Source of the DNA: Lacrimispora xylanisolvens
GTDB lineage: Bacteria; Bacillota; Clostridia; Lachnospirales; Lachnospiraceae
Direction: 5' to 3'
Assembly: GCA_017084465.1 (NCBI GenBank)
Contig: CP070896.1
Span: forward strand, 3,074,501 to 3,138,500
Length of the DNA: 64,000 nucleotides
Under the pieces are notes generated by a model. It was not told the DNA's origin. It did no database searches and saw only the letters and a list, made by a program, of their open reading frames with translations. The stretch's first letter is position 1, and each line of letters begins with the position of its first letter. The translations under genes and the position numbers were made by a program. Below are positions 16,947 through 26,919 of the stretch, one piece after another.

Positions 16947-18971
16947 TGCGAAAAATATATATACCATATTTAAAATCAATTACAATTGAACATTTCTCAC
17001 TTTACAAACAGAAACCAACTTTTTCATATGATTTTGTCACTGGAGTTAATTTGATTATAGGCGTTAATGGCATAGGAAAAACTACATTTATTTCACTAAT
17101 GAAGTATGGTTTAATAGGTGGATATAAGAAAGATTCTGATGTTAAAATATATAATTATCAAAAAAGAAAAAATAGAAAGCAATTTAATAATGAGTTTTTT
17201 CGTGAACGTATGGATTTAAATTATAAAAACAATGAAAAAGCAAACATAAGTTTAACTTTTCAAGTTGGTGACATGCTTGTAATGGTTAAGCGGTCTCTTT
17301 ACGATTTAATGTTATTGGAGGTATATGTTAAGGATTTTTTTTTAAATAATAAACAATATTATTTGCATGGCGATATAGTTAAACAAAAAAAATATGAAAA
17401 AAATATACAGATGATAAAAAAAAATAGAAACGTTGCAATATAAGTATGAAGAGTTTATGAAAGATAATATTGGAGTAGTCAATTTTGATGATTTTATATT
17501 TTTTGTGAATGAAATTTTAAGCTTTGGGGAAAATAGAAAAACAATTCTTTGGGATTACGAAATTCAAGAACGTTTATCAAATAAATATTTTAATGATTTA
17601 GATTTGGATAAGAAGTATGAGGATGCAAAAGAGCAAGAAATATATTATGGAAGTATTGCTAAACACAAATCAGAGGAAATAAAAGCTGTGAAAAGGATTA
17701 TACCTAAAGATAGTAATACACCTGCTGAAAAAAGGTTTAAGTCAAGGAAAGAATTAGAATCAAAAATAGAGAGAAATCAATCATTGCTGAGTAAAATTCA
17801 TTTAGAACGTAATAATAAGCAGGAAAATTATAGGATTTTGAAATATCAACGTGAGGAAGTGTTAAAGCAAATATCTGATTTAGAGATTCAATTAGGAGAA
17901 ATTAAGTTAAAATCTTTTGAGGTTGTGTGGCAAGTAGTTAATCCCTTATACGATGTTATGTATCAGAATATAAAACATAATAAAATTTGTCCTATGTGTA
18001 ATAAAGATATGAGAAAAGAACTTCATGATTCAATAATAAATAATCCCAATAATTGTTTTTTGTGTGGTTGTAGCTTAGATGTAAATAAACAAGATGATAA
18101 CAATTGTATAGCGAATATAGAACAAGAGTTGTCAGTTTGTTACGATAAAAAAAGTGTAATAGAAAATAATATTTACAAATGTGAACGTGAAATGGCGGAA
18201 TTAGATAATGAATTTTCAACTCAAGAATCACAATTATTTAATTTAAGATGTGAACTTAGAAATATAGAATTTGCGTCTTCAAACGAATCTCAGACGACTG
18301 GTGATATTTCTATTCAATTAATACAAGAAAGGATTAAAAAACTACAAGAAGATAAGCTAAACAATTTAAATATCAGCGCTGATTATAAGGCCCAAAAAGA
18401 TAATATAGTGATGCAGATGGATGATGAAAGAAGAAAAACTAATTTACTTTTATCTGATACTTTCTCTCAATATGCAAGTGCCTTTTTAGGAAAAAAAGCA
18501 GAATTAACATATGATCTTAACTATGAAGATAAGAAAATGTATTTACCCATTATTGAAGATAAAATACGTAAAGAAGTAGATCATCTCTCTGAATCCCAAA
18601 GTTTTTTTGTTGATTTTTCATTTAGGTTAAGCTTGCTAAACTTTTTTTATACTGGTCCTTCATTTTTTTCTTGTGAAACGCCTGAGGGAAGTTTAGATGC
18701 ATCTTATGAAGCAAATGCTGCAAATGTATTTTTACGTTTTTTGGAACGTCCGAATGTTTTGATTCTTACAACCAACTTGAATAACAGTGATTTTTTATAT
18801 TACATTGCAAAAAAGGCTAAAAAAGTTTCATATATTAATTTATTAGAGTATGGAAATCTAAGTTCAGTGCAAGCTAATAATGATTCTATAAGGGAAATGT
18901 CAAAAAAAGTAGAGGATATAATAAATGGAAAAAAATTAAATTACTGTCAATTAGTTCAGATATATATTTAA
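16946..18971 (+). pseudogene. SMC/RecF-like ABC ATPase with cysteine knuckles, one frameshift
   Basis: Two frames (16946-17443 and 17433-18971) give one ATPase of about 675 aa. Walker A is GVNGIGKTTF (about residues 39-48). A long coiled-coil region follows with two CxxC pairs, CPMC and CFLCGC, spaced like a zinc hook (18000-18080). The ABC signature-like HLSESQSFFVDFSFRLSLL comes next, then SCETPEGSLDASYEA as Walker B and D-loop, and VLILTTN near the H-loop position. The frame changes at an A-run of nine (17416-17424), repaired by removing one A. Architecture matches DNA-binding, SMC-like defence ATPases. Coupled upstream to the membrane protein and overlapping the next gene. Confidence 0.75.
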
Positions 18972-19548
18972 TATTAAAAGTTTCTAAAGAAATAGGTTGG
19001 GATTCACTTAAATCTATAACTATCAAAAGAATAATATATTTGGCAAATGTACTTTTATACTTTTTTATATATGGTAATCAAAAAAATAATATATTTGGTT
19101 ATTATGATTTTATATTTACACAATATGGACCGGATACTGATCTTGAAGGTGCTTATAAGTTTCTACTAACAAATAGTTATATAACTAAAAATATAAAATC
19201 AGACGAATATTGTTTGGGTAATTATAAAATAAATAGATTGAGTAATCAGCCTAATTTTAAAGAACGATATGATTGGTATGAAACTATCATTTATATATTA
19301 GCAACTTATGGAGAAAAAAAAAAATTTATGATTTTATATTCAGAGACCCTGAATATCAATCTGCATACGAAAGTCATTTGAGAAAAAAAATTTAAATTTA
19401 GGTATAAATAATGAAACTGTTTTGACTTTTAAATAAATTTAAAGAAGAATTTGATAAAGTATCGAATGTACAAGAATCATCACCTCTTATATATATAAAG
19501 TTATATTTTGAATATATATTTACAATACTGATAAGAAGGGAAGAATAA
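18925..19548 (+). pseudogene. Small helical protein overlapping the ATPase end, frameshifted
   Basis: ATG 18925, behind AGAGGA, lies inside the 3' end of the ATPase gene. Removing one A from the run 18929-18935 yields MEKIKLLSISSDIYLILKVS and continues through the open frame at 19040. Another change in the 11-A run at 19314-19324 leads to IYDFIFRDPEYQSAYESH, and a third near 19430 leads to the end at 19548, about 200 aa in all. The stretch FGYYDFIFTQYGPDTDLEGA followed by YKFLLTNSYI recalls the winged-helix-like middle components paired with SMC-type ATPases in ABC three-component systems. This similarity is from memory and tentative. Confidence 0.5.
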
Positions 19549-19550
19549 TT

Positions 19551-20559
19551 ATGCTTTTGAGTTTAAAAAATTTATCTAGCCTTTCTAAACATAGTAAATT
19601 AACAGATGATAATGTTAATTTTATGGAAAGTAAAAAAATTATGATAAAATAAATATTTTTAAAAGAAGATATTTGAGAAAATTATCTAAATATATTGGTA
19701 ATATTTACATTTCAATAAAACCCGAAGATTTAGATAAAAGTATAAGTTTGAATGAAAAAAATTTACTCGAACAAGATTATATTGATAATAATAATTTTTT
19801 ATCTAATTGATGAAAAGTGTAATTTGAAATATAAAGTAAGTATTGACCAAAATGATATTGATAAATTTATTTGTGATAATTGTAGTGAATATTATGTTTA
19901 TTGTTGCAGTAGTGAAGATATTAATATATATGTCGGTGGTAAAAAGATAGAAACCAGTTTTATGTACGATGAAAGGGATGTAGTAACTTTTGAAACAGGT
20001 ACAAGTAAAGAAAATATAATTGAATTTTTGAAAAACGAGTATCCTATTGTTTTTCCGAGTGTTAAAAATAGTATAATATTAAGTGAATGTGAAGGTATAT
20101 GTTGTGAAAATAATGGTTACAGGGTTATTTTAAAATTTGGATTCGAAAGAATGGTATTAGCTCATCTTGTTAAATACATAAAAGTATATTGGGGGAACAT
20201 ATAGTATAATTGAAAACACAGATAATAATATTTGTATATATACTGAACTAAATGGTATTGTATATTTTATAAGCGTTGATTCTTTAGGAGCGTTGCAACA
20301 ATCTAATGGTGAGACAATTGAACTATTTGAAGATGAAAATATCATACGTCTTGATATAATGAGATCTATAAATGCTATTAAAGAAAATGATGAATGCAAT
20401 CAACAAGTTGAGTTGAATTTTTTATTAATACTCGACGCTAGAGATATACCAAAGCCAATTGAAGATAGTATTCTTAACTATTGTCCTCCAGGCATGGAAA
20501 AATATAGGGAAAGAGTAAATGTAATTGATAATTATAAATTAACTAATATAATTTCCTAG
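19551..20559 (+). pseudogene. Unknown protein ending the candidate cassette, frameshifted
   Basis: ATG 19551 follows AGAAGGGAAG, two bases after the previous gene. The reading continues in pieces: MLLSLKNLSSLSKHSKLTDD, a shift in an A-run near 19635, another near 19800, the open frame 19752-20204, and a shift near 20195 into 20293-20559. The restored product is about 335 aa with no transmembrane segment and no catalytic motif I can name. It has a cysteine-rich spot (ICDNCSEYYVYCC) and an LNFLLILDARDIPKPIED stretch. By position it would be the last component, possibly an effector, of the ATPase system. Confidence 0.45.
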
Positions 20560-20653
20560 TAATAGGTGAAAATAATATTGGTTTAATATGCTTGCCCCCC
20601 GCTTGCGCAAACCCACACCGGCACGCCAAACCCTCCTTTTTCCTACGTTTTTT

Positions 20654-20686
20654 GGGCGATCTCCAGTTCAAATCTGGTTGTCGCCT
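20654..20686 (+). other. tRNA 3'-half-like sequence, possible attachment site
   Basis: A T-arm (CCAG, loop TTCAAAT, CTGG; 20663-20677) is directly followed by an acceptor-like TTGTCGCC (20678-20685). GGGCGAT (20654-20660) just before the T-arm can pair with this acceptor strand, so the segment can fold as an acceptor/T-arm minihelix. No D-arm or anticodon arm precedes it. A tRNA 3' end left at the border of an integrated element (attR) is the usual explanation. Confidence 0.5.
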
Positions 20687-20698
20687 CTCAAAGAATGG

Positions 20699-20738
20699 TC
20701 TCTAAACCTTTAAAGATAAGGGTTTAGAGATTTTTTTT
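20699..20738 (+). terminator. Strong terminator after the tRNA-like sequence
   Basis: TCTCTAAACC (20699-20708) pairs with GGTTTAGAGA (20721-20730), followed by eight T. Confidence 0.8.
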
Positions 20739-20755
20739 GTTGTTCAGATAATTTG

Positions 20756-20772
20756 GTGCAAGTATGTGCAAG
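20756..20772 (+). repeat. GTGCAAG direct repeat at the element border
   Basis: GTGCAAG occurs at 20756-20762 and 20766-20772, three bases before the IS66-B target duplication. Closely spaced short direct repeats beside an attachment site can be integrase arm sites; no integrase gene is in the window. Confidence 0.35.
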
Positions 20773-20886
20773 CTGTTTTAATGTAAATGTAAACGGTAAA
20801 ACATTAGTACCTAGTTCCTGGTTAGTTTTTTTGAGATAATGTCTATAGCTTTAAAAAACTACATGCTTTTGGGAGGTACTTAATCT

Positions 20887-21234
20887 ATGGATAAAATCTC
20901 ACATGAAATGCGGCTTGCCCAATGGACTTCCATTATCCGCGAATGTAACAGCAGCGGATTATCTAAGAAATCCTGGATAACTGCAAATGGAATTGACGAG
21001 AAACAATTCTATTATTGGCAGCGTCGTGTCAGGGAAGAAGTCTTTCAGGAACTGCAACCGTCCCTTTCTCCTGCACAAACCTTTGTTGAACTAAATGTAC
21101 CCTCATCAACTATCTCTCATATACAACGGCCGGAGGCAATCCTTCGTATTGGGAATTGCGTTCTTGAATTCCAAAATACATTATCACCGATACTTCTTCA
21201 GACGATTATGCAGGTAATGATTCATGCTGAATAA
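20887..21234 (+). CDS. tnpA: IS66 TnpA (element A)
   Basis: The 115-aa IS66 accessory protein has a helix-turn-helix region: WTSIIRECNSSGLSKKSWI followed by FYYWQRRVREE. TnpA and TnpB of IS66 assist the TnpC transposase. It overlaps tnpB by 11 bases, typical for the family. It is intact. GGGAGG precedes ATG 20887. Confidence 0.88.
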   Translation: MDKISHEMRLAQWTSIIRECNSSGLSKKSWITANGIDEKQFYYWQRRVREEVFQELQPSLSPAQTFVELNVPSSTISHIQRPEAILRIGNCVLEFQNTLSPILLQTIMQVMIHAE

Positions 21235-21583
21235 TGCTACCGGATTTAGTAAGATCTACATCGCCTGTGGCTACACAAATCTACGGCTTGGCATAGATGG
21301 TCTTTCCTTAATCGTTAAGGAACATTTTAAGCTGGATCCATTCGTTCCGGGTATCCTTTTCCTGTTTTGTGGGAGACGCTCCGACCGGATTAAAGGTTTG
21401 CTTTGGGAGGAAGACGGATTTCTTCTGCTTTATAAACGATTGGAGGCAGGGCGCTTTCAGTGGCCAAGAACCAGTGATGATGTAGCGGATATCACTCCTG
21501 AGCAGTATATCTGGCTGATGCAGGGACTTACAATTGATCCTCAAAAGGTAATTCCTAAAGTTACACCCTCATCTCCCTTATGA
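21224..21583 (+). CDS. tnpB: IS66 TnpB (element A)
   Basis: The 119-aa IS66 Orf2 family protein contains IYIACGYTNLRLGIDGL, LFLFCGRRSDRIKGLLWEED and GFLLLYKRLE, the diagnostic TnpB motifs. It is required for IS66 transposition, with an undefined biochemical role. The gene is intact. The 289-base gap that follows has no gene and leads into tnpC. Confidence 0.9.
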   Translation: MLNNATGFSKIYIACGYTNLRLGIDGLSLIVKEHFKLDPFVPGILFLFCGRRSDRIKGLLWEEDGFLLLYKRLEAGRFQWPRTSDDVADITPEQYIWLMQGLTIDPQKVIPKVTPSSPL

Positions 21584-21872
21584 TTTTTATGCAATTCGTA
21601 GAAAATAAAAAATATTTCATGGGGCTTGCCGCCTTTCACATCGGAGGTTATCCACAGCCCTCTTCACAGCCGGGGAATAATCACCCAATACATTTTTGAG
21701 TGTTCCTGTGGCGGTGGATAACGTTCCGGAAATCCTTTGATTTTACTTCATTTTTTTTATCTCTTTTCTAAGCTGGCATCTTTCGTCATTATGACGAAGT
21801 CTCTTTTCCGTGCCATTCGCTTTTTTAACCCGCTTTTGTGTATAATAGAATCATCACAAAAGCGGAGGTTCC

Positions 21873-23489
21873 ATGGCATCCAAATATACAGAAGACGAAT
21901 TGAATAAATGCAGTAAGAAGGTTCTTATTAGTCTCTTTCTTGCCATGCAGGAACAGATGGAGCAGTTAAACCGAAATATGGAGCTTCTGACGGAGCAGGT
22001 GGCTATTGCTAATCAGAAACGCTTCGGACGATCCTCCGAAAAAACTGGAAATCGATGGTCAGCTTTCCATGAAAGAATGTTTTAATGAAGCTGAATTGAC
22101 TGCCGATACTGCTCTCATCATTTCAGAGCCTGAAATGGAAGAGGTCTGTCCTCACCCCTACAGACGCAAAAAAAAACACAAAGGAAAACGTGAGGAAGAT
22201 TTACATGACATTGAAACAGAAGCTGTGCCTCATGAACTTTCCGAAGAGCAGCTTACCGAGCTCTTTGGAAAAGATGGCTGGAAGCGTCTCCCGGATGAGG
22301 TCTATAAACGGCTCACATTCACTCCTGCATCTTTTTAAAGTAGAAGAACATCATGTGGCAGTTTATGCAGGGAAAGATGATCAGACTATTATAAGGGCAG
22401 ACCGTCCTATGGACTTACTCCGTAACAGCATCGCAACTCCCTCCCTTGAGGCAGCTATTATGAATTCTAAATATGTGAATGCAATTCCGCTGTATCGTCT
22501 GGAACAGGAATTTGCGAGAAACGATGTTCACATCCCACGTCAGACCATGGCTAACTGGACGATTTTATGCGCAGAAAGATATCTCTCCCTACTATGGGAT
22601 TATCTCCACAGCGAATTGCATAAATGTCCGGTAATTCAGGCAGATGAAACGCCAGTTTTGGTTAACAAAGATGGAAGAGATGCTGGATCCAAAAGCTATA
22701 TGTGGGTTTACCGTACTGGAAAAATGTACGGATCCCCTCCCATTGTACTCTATGAATACCAGAAAACCCGTAACACCAGTCATCCCCGGGAATTTCTGAA
22801 GAATTACAAGGGAATCTGTGTTACGGATGGGTATCAGGTCTACCATACACTGGAGAAAGAACGGGAAGATCTGATTATAGCGGGGTGTTGGTCTCATTCT
22901 CGGCGTAAATTTGCCGATGTAGTAAAGGCCGTCGGGAAGGATAAGGCCAAGGATACCCTCGCCTATCAGGCGCTAAAACAGATCAGTGCCATTTATAAGA
23001 TTGAAGAAGATCTTGCAGAACTCTCACCCGAGGAACGTGTAAAAAAGGCGTCAACTCAGTGTTAAACCACTGGTGGAGGCTTTCTTTGCATGGATAAATG
23101 AAAACCGTGATAAAGTACCACCAAAATCGGAGACAGGTAAGGGTTTTACTTATTGCCTGAATCAGGAGAAATATCTAAAAGTATTTTTGAAAGACGGTAT
23201 GGTTCCTGCAGATAACAATGCTGCAGAGCAGGCAATTCGTGGATTCTGTATTGGAAAAGCCAACTGGCACATGATTGATACCATCAACGGAGCAAAGGCA
23301 AGTGCAGTTATCTATAGCATTGCTGAAACTGCAAAAGCCAACAACTTAAAGCCTTACAATTATTTCGAATATTTGCTGACAGAAATCCCGAAACATCAGG
23401 AAGATACCAGCCTGGATTTCATGAAAGAATTACTTCCATGGTCAGAATCACTTCCAAAAGAATGCCTTAAAACAGTAGTTAATAAATAA
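21873..23489 (+). pseudogene. tnpC: IS66 TnpC transposase (element A), three frameshifts
   Basis: The DDE transposase of about 535 aa is split into four frames. An extra A in the run near 22030 (after RFGRSSEK), an extra T near 22334 (after TPASF) and an extra G near 23050 (before RQLSVKPLVEAFFAW) restore one protein when removed. Visible parts are the N-terminal coiled coil, MANWTI, the catalytic-core stretch PVIQADETPVLV, VTDGYQVYHTLE, CWSHSRRKFADV and DNNAAEQAIRGFCIGKANW near the C terminus. All three changes are homopolymer length changes, so the element may be active if they are sequencing errors. Confidence 0.85.
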
Positions 23490-23667
23490 TAAAGTACGTG
23501 CCGCCAGTAATGGCGGCATTATTGTAAAGGTACGAATGGTTTACCGTTTACATGTAAATGGTAAATAACCCGTCTACTTTTGGATTCCTCATAAAATTGA
23601 GATAATGGTGTAAAGTTGAAAAAGTTTCTAACAAACTTTTCACACAGAACTCAAGGAGGAACTCCAC

Positions 23668-24012
23668 ATGGACACAAGACTTGCAACCAATCAGATCCGA
23701 CTCAGTGAGTGGACCAGAATTATTAAAGACCGTTGTCAAAGTGGTCTGAAAGTCGATGAATACTGTGAACAGCATCAGCTATCACGTCATGCCTATTACT
23801 ACTGGCTAAGAAAAGTAAAAGAATCTGCTCTGATACATAACAGCTTTGTTGAACTGCCGGCTCTCCCGGAAAAAACTGTTCCTGTTACATTAAGTGAAAA
23901 TCTTTCTACTTATCAAATGACCATTGCTATTGGAAATACTATATTGGGAGTTAGTGAATCAACTCCAATGGAACTTCTCTCCAGAGTGCTGAAGGTGGTT
24001 CGTAATGCTTAA
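23668..24012 (+). CDS. tnpA: IS66 TnpA (element B)
   Basis: The 114-aa TnpA homologue has [19 protein letters not shown] and [13 protein letters not shown], the helix-turn-helix part of IS66 Orf1. It starts at ATG 23668 after AAGGAGG and overlaps the interrupted tnpB. It resembles TnpA of element A in layout but is clearly divergent, so the two IS66 copies are different members of the family. Confidence 0.87.
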   Translation: MDTRLATNQIRLSEWTRIIKDRCQSGLKVDEYCEQHQLSRHAYYYWLRKVKESALIHNSFVELPALPEKTVPVTLSENLSTYQMTIAIGNTILGVSESTPMELLSRVLKVVRNA

Positions 24013-24246
24013 TGATGCTGCTGGTTTTAAGCAAATCTATATCTGTACCGGATATGTGGATCTGCGCCGAGGGGTGGATGGACTGGCAGCTATCATCAGT
24101 GGCTCTTTTGTGTTTAGTGTAAAATAAAACTGTAACGAAATGCAATCCAAAAGTGTAACACTCCCTGCATCGAAAAAAATCCATTGTAACACCCTTCCAA
24201 ATCCATTATCCTTATGTTTGTCGAGAACTTAAGGAGGAAGAAAGGA

Positions 24247-25766
24247 ATGTTATCAATGGATGATATTAAGTATATCAAACGTCTCTATGAAAGTGAAGGG
24301 ATTTCTATCCGGGAAATCATGCGTCGGACAGGCTATCACTATGAAACTGTCAAAAAATATCTGGATATGGAGGACTTCAATGAGCCTCTTCATCCACCAA
24401 AGGATTCAACCTCTCTGCTGGATCCGCTGAAGCCTGTCATAGATCAATGGCTCCTTGATGATTTAAAAGCACCACGCAAACAGCGTCATACTGCAAAGCG
24501 TGTGTTTGAACGGTTGCAGGCTGAATACCCACAAATGCTTGAGGTAAAACTCCGCACGGTTCAGTATTATGTATCACAAAAGAAAAAGGAATTATTTCAA
24601 TCACAGCAGAAAGCATATCTTCCGCTGTATCATCCACCAGGTGAAGCACAGATAGACTTTGGACATTTCTCTTATATCAATAATTCTGGAGAAATGACGG
24701 ATGCATTGAAACTGACGATGTCATTTCCCTTCAGCAATCATTCCTACTGTCAGATATTTGGTGGCGAGAACCAGCAATGTCTGCTCCAGGGAATGAGAAA
24801 TATCTTTGAATACATGGGCAAAGTTCCTTACAGGATTGTATTTGACAATCTCTCCAGTGCAGTAGCACATATGGGGAAGGGCCACCACCGAGTGCTGACA
24901 GAAGGTTTCAAGCGTTTTATGGCACACTATAAGTTTGAGGCAGCATTTTGTAACGGCGCTGCTGGCTGGGAAAAAAAAGGTAATGTCGAAAACAAAGTTG
25001 GTTACGAACGCAGAAACATGTTCGTACCAGTTCCAACAATCCTTGATTTTTCCCAGTTTAATCAGGAGCTTTTTTTGAAGTATGCAACAAAGATGCAAAG
25101 CGTAATCATTATGTTAAAAGTGTTACAATCGAATCCCTGTTTCAAGAAGATCAGGCACAGATGCTTCCACTTAATGAAGTCCCATATGAAATCTTCCTGA
25201 TCGAACCACGTAAAGCTGATAATTATGCAAAGGTGACCTTTGACAATAATCTTTACTCATCTTCACCTAAGTATGCACAGGAAAATGTATACATAAAAGC
25301 TTCCAGTGACAAAGTGTGGATCTTGAACCAATCCTATGAAATCATCATGGAACATAAAAGGCTTTATGGAAACGGTCTTCAATCAATGAAGTGGCTTCCG
25401 TACATAGATTTAATGTCCAAACGCCCTAGTGCCATAAAATATACAACCTTCTATCAGGAGTTACCAGACAACTGGCAGAAATATCTTGGAAAACAGAATA
25501 CCGAGGGCAAGCGAAAAGGCCTGACCTCTTTATATACAATGCTGCAGAAGCACGATATGCGTACGGCTGAGAGTGCACTTGCATTTGCAATCAGCAATGG
25601 AGTAAATGATGCAGACAGTATTCTTGCTGCATATAGGTCTCTCACGTCGCAAGTGCAGCAATTGCAACCAATGCAATTAAATGCAGATATCTTATCCATG
25701 CCTAGTTTTGCAACAAATAATGCAAGATATGATGACCTCTTCCGACAGGAGGTATGTTCCTTGTGA
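24247..25766 (+). pseudogene. istA: IS21 transposase IstA, one frameshift
   Basis: ATG 24247 follows AAGGAGGAAG. The product of about 505 aa has an N-terminal helix-turn-helix (SEGISIREIMRRTGYHYETV) and an integrase-like DDE core: AQIDFGHF, IVFDNLSSAV and KGNVENKVGY supply the D, D and E. The frame changes at the T-run near 25070 (GAGC-T7-GAAG); the restored frame reads EVCNKDAKRNHYVKSVTIES into the frame ending at 25766. It acts with IstB. The length is normal once repaired. Confidence 0.85.
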
Positions 25767-26498
25767 AAGAGCAGATTTATGAATGCTGTAAGGAACTGCG
25801 TCTGAGCATAACCTTCGCTGAAAACGCATTATCCATGTCTGGCGATACCTATCAGGATTATCTCCTCAAAGTTTTGAGGGCTGAACTTGATTACCGTAAC
25901 AACAAGCGAAAAAAAACTGCATCTAAAGCAGGCAGGATTTGATAATATAAAAAACATTTGAAGGATATGATTTTCGTAATATCATCATTCCAAACACAAC
26001 AAGTATTGATGGAATCAAAACACTTGAATTTATGGACCGAAATGAAAATCTGATTCTCTATGGCAGGAATGGAGCCGGTAAAAGCCATATGGCAACTGCC
26101 GTAGGCGTAGAAGCCTGTATGCAGGGGAAAAAGTACGGTTCTACAAAACTGCCACGCTGGTAAATGAATTGACAGATGCAAAAGCGGACGGTTCACTTAC
26201 CAAACTTCTAAAACGTCTCAGTAAGCTTGATCTGCTAATCTGTGACGAGTGGGGATATCTTCCGTTTGACGCGGAAGGTTCCCAGTTATTATTTCAGGTA
26301 ATTGCAGACTGTTACGAAAAACGCAGCCTGATTATTACAACAAATATAGAATTCAGTAAATGGAATGGAATCTTCTATGATGATCAGCTGACAGCGGCAC
26401 TTATCGACCGTCTGGTGCATCACAGCCACCTCATCGTTTTTGATAGAGACAGCTGGAGATTTGAACATTCACTGATGAAAGATTCAGCAACTAAATAA
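25763..26498 (+). pseudogene. istB: IS21 helper ATPase IstB, three frameshifts
   Basis: GTG 25763, ten bases after AGGAGG, overlaps the istA end. The DnaC-like AAA ATPase has Walker A LYGRNGAGKSH and Walker B LLICDEWGYLPF. The frame changes at an A-run near 25915, an A-run near 25955 and a T-run near 26140 (GGTTCTAC), each repaired by one base. The last open piece is 26169-26498. IstB loads IstA onto target DNA. The overlap and order match IS21. Confidence 0.83.
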
Positions 26499-26919
26499 AC
26501 TCTCTAGGGTGTTACACTTTTTCTTTGCACTTTGTTACACTTTGGGGTTGCAAAAAACACTTTTGGGCTTGATCCAACGGAACCCGGAAGTATTTACCTG
26601 TTTTGCGGAAGAAAAACAGACCGGATGAAAGCACTTTTGTATGAGGGTGATGGCTGGCTACTTTTATATAAGAGACTAACAAACGGTCATCTAAACTGGC
26701 CACGCAGTACCCAGGAAGCACAATCAATTACTAACCAGCAATTCCGATGGCTGATGGAGGGGCTTTCCATTGAGCAGAAGAGAATTATATCCAAGGTAAA
26801 ACCGGAGATCTATTAACTCCAAATTACATAAGTACCTTGACAGCTAAATCCTTTATTCTAAAGCTAAAAAACGCCAGAAATATACTGAATTTCAGAGCTG
26901 TTCATGGTATAATAATCCT

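Larger units (their letters stand above)
20789..23551 (+). mobile_element. IS66-family element A, inserted in IS66-B
   Basis: The element is 2763 bp. The ends are inverted repeats beginning GTAAACGGTAAA (left) and ending TTTACCGTTTAC (right); the first 23 or so bases agree with about two mismatches. The 8-bp target duplication ATGTAAAT lies at 20781-20788 and 23552-23559. It carries tnpA, tnpB and a frameshifted tnpC. The target lies within the left inverted repeat of another IS66, so this insertion is younger than IS66-B. Confidence 0.92.
24111..26559 (+). mobile_element. IS21-family element inserted in IS66-B tnpB
   Basis: The 2449-bp element starts TGTTTAG and ends AAAAACA. The 6-bp duplication CTTTTG lies at 24105-24110 and 26560-26565. 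The ends are long imperfect inverted repeats of about 50 bases, with two internal AGTGTAAC/TGTAAC-type repeats each and a shared inner AAAAGTGTAACAC. Multiple terminal repeats are characteristic of IS21. It encodes istA and istB, both with frameshifts in this sequence. Confidence 0.9.
24007..26816 (+). pseudogene. tnpB: IS66 TnpB (element B), split by an IS21 element
   Basis: The 5' part (24007-24110) encodes [20 protein letters not shown] through AAIISGSF. The 3' part resumes at 26566 and encodes [20 protein letters not shown] through SKVKPEIY. Excising the 2449-bp IS21 element with one copy of its CTTTTG duplication restores an unbroken TnpB of about 119 aa. IS66-B therefore lost TnpB function by insertion. 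Confidence 0.9.
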
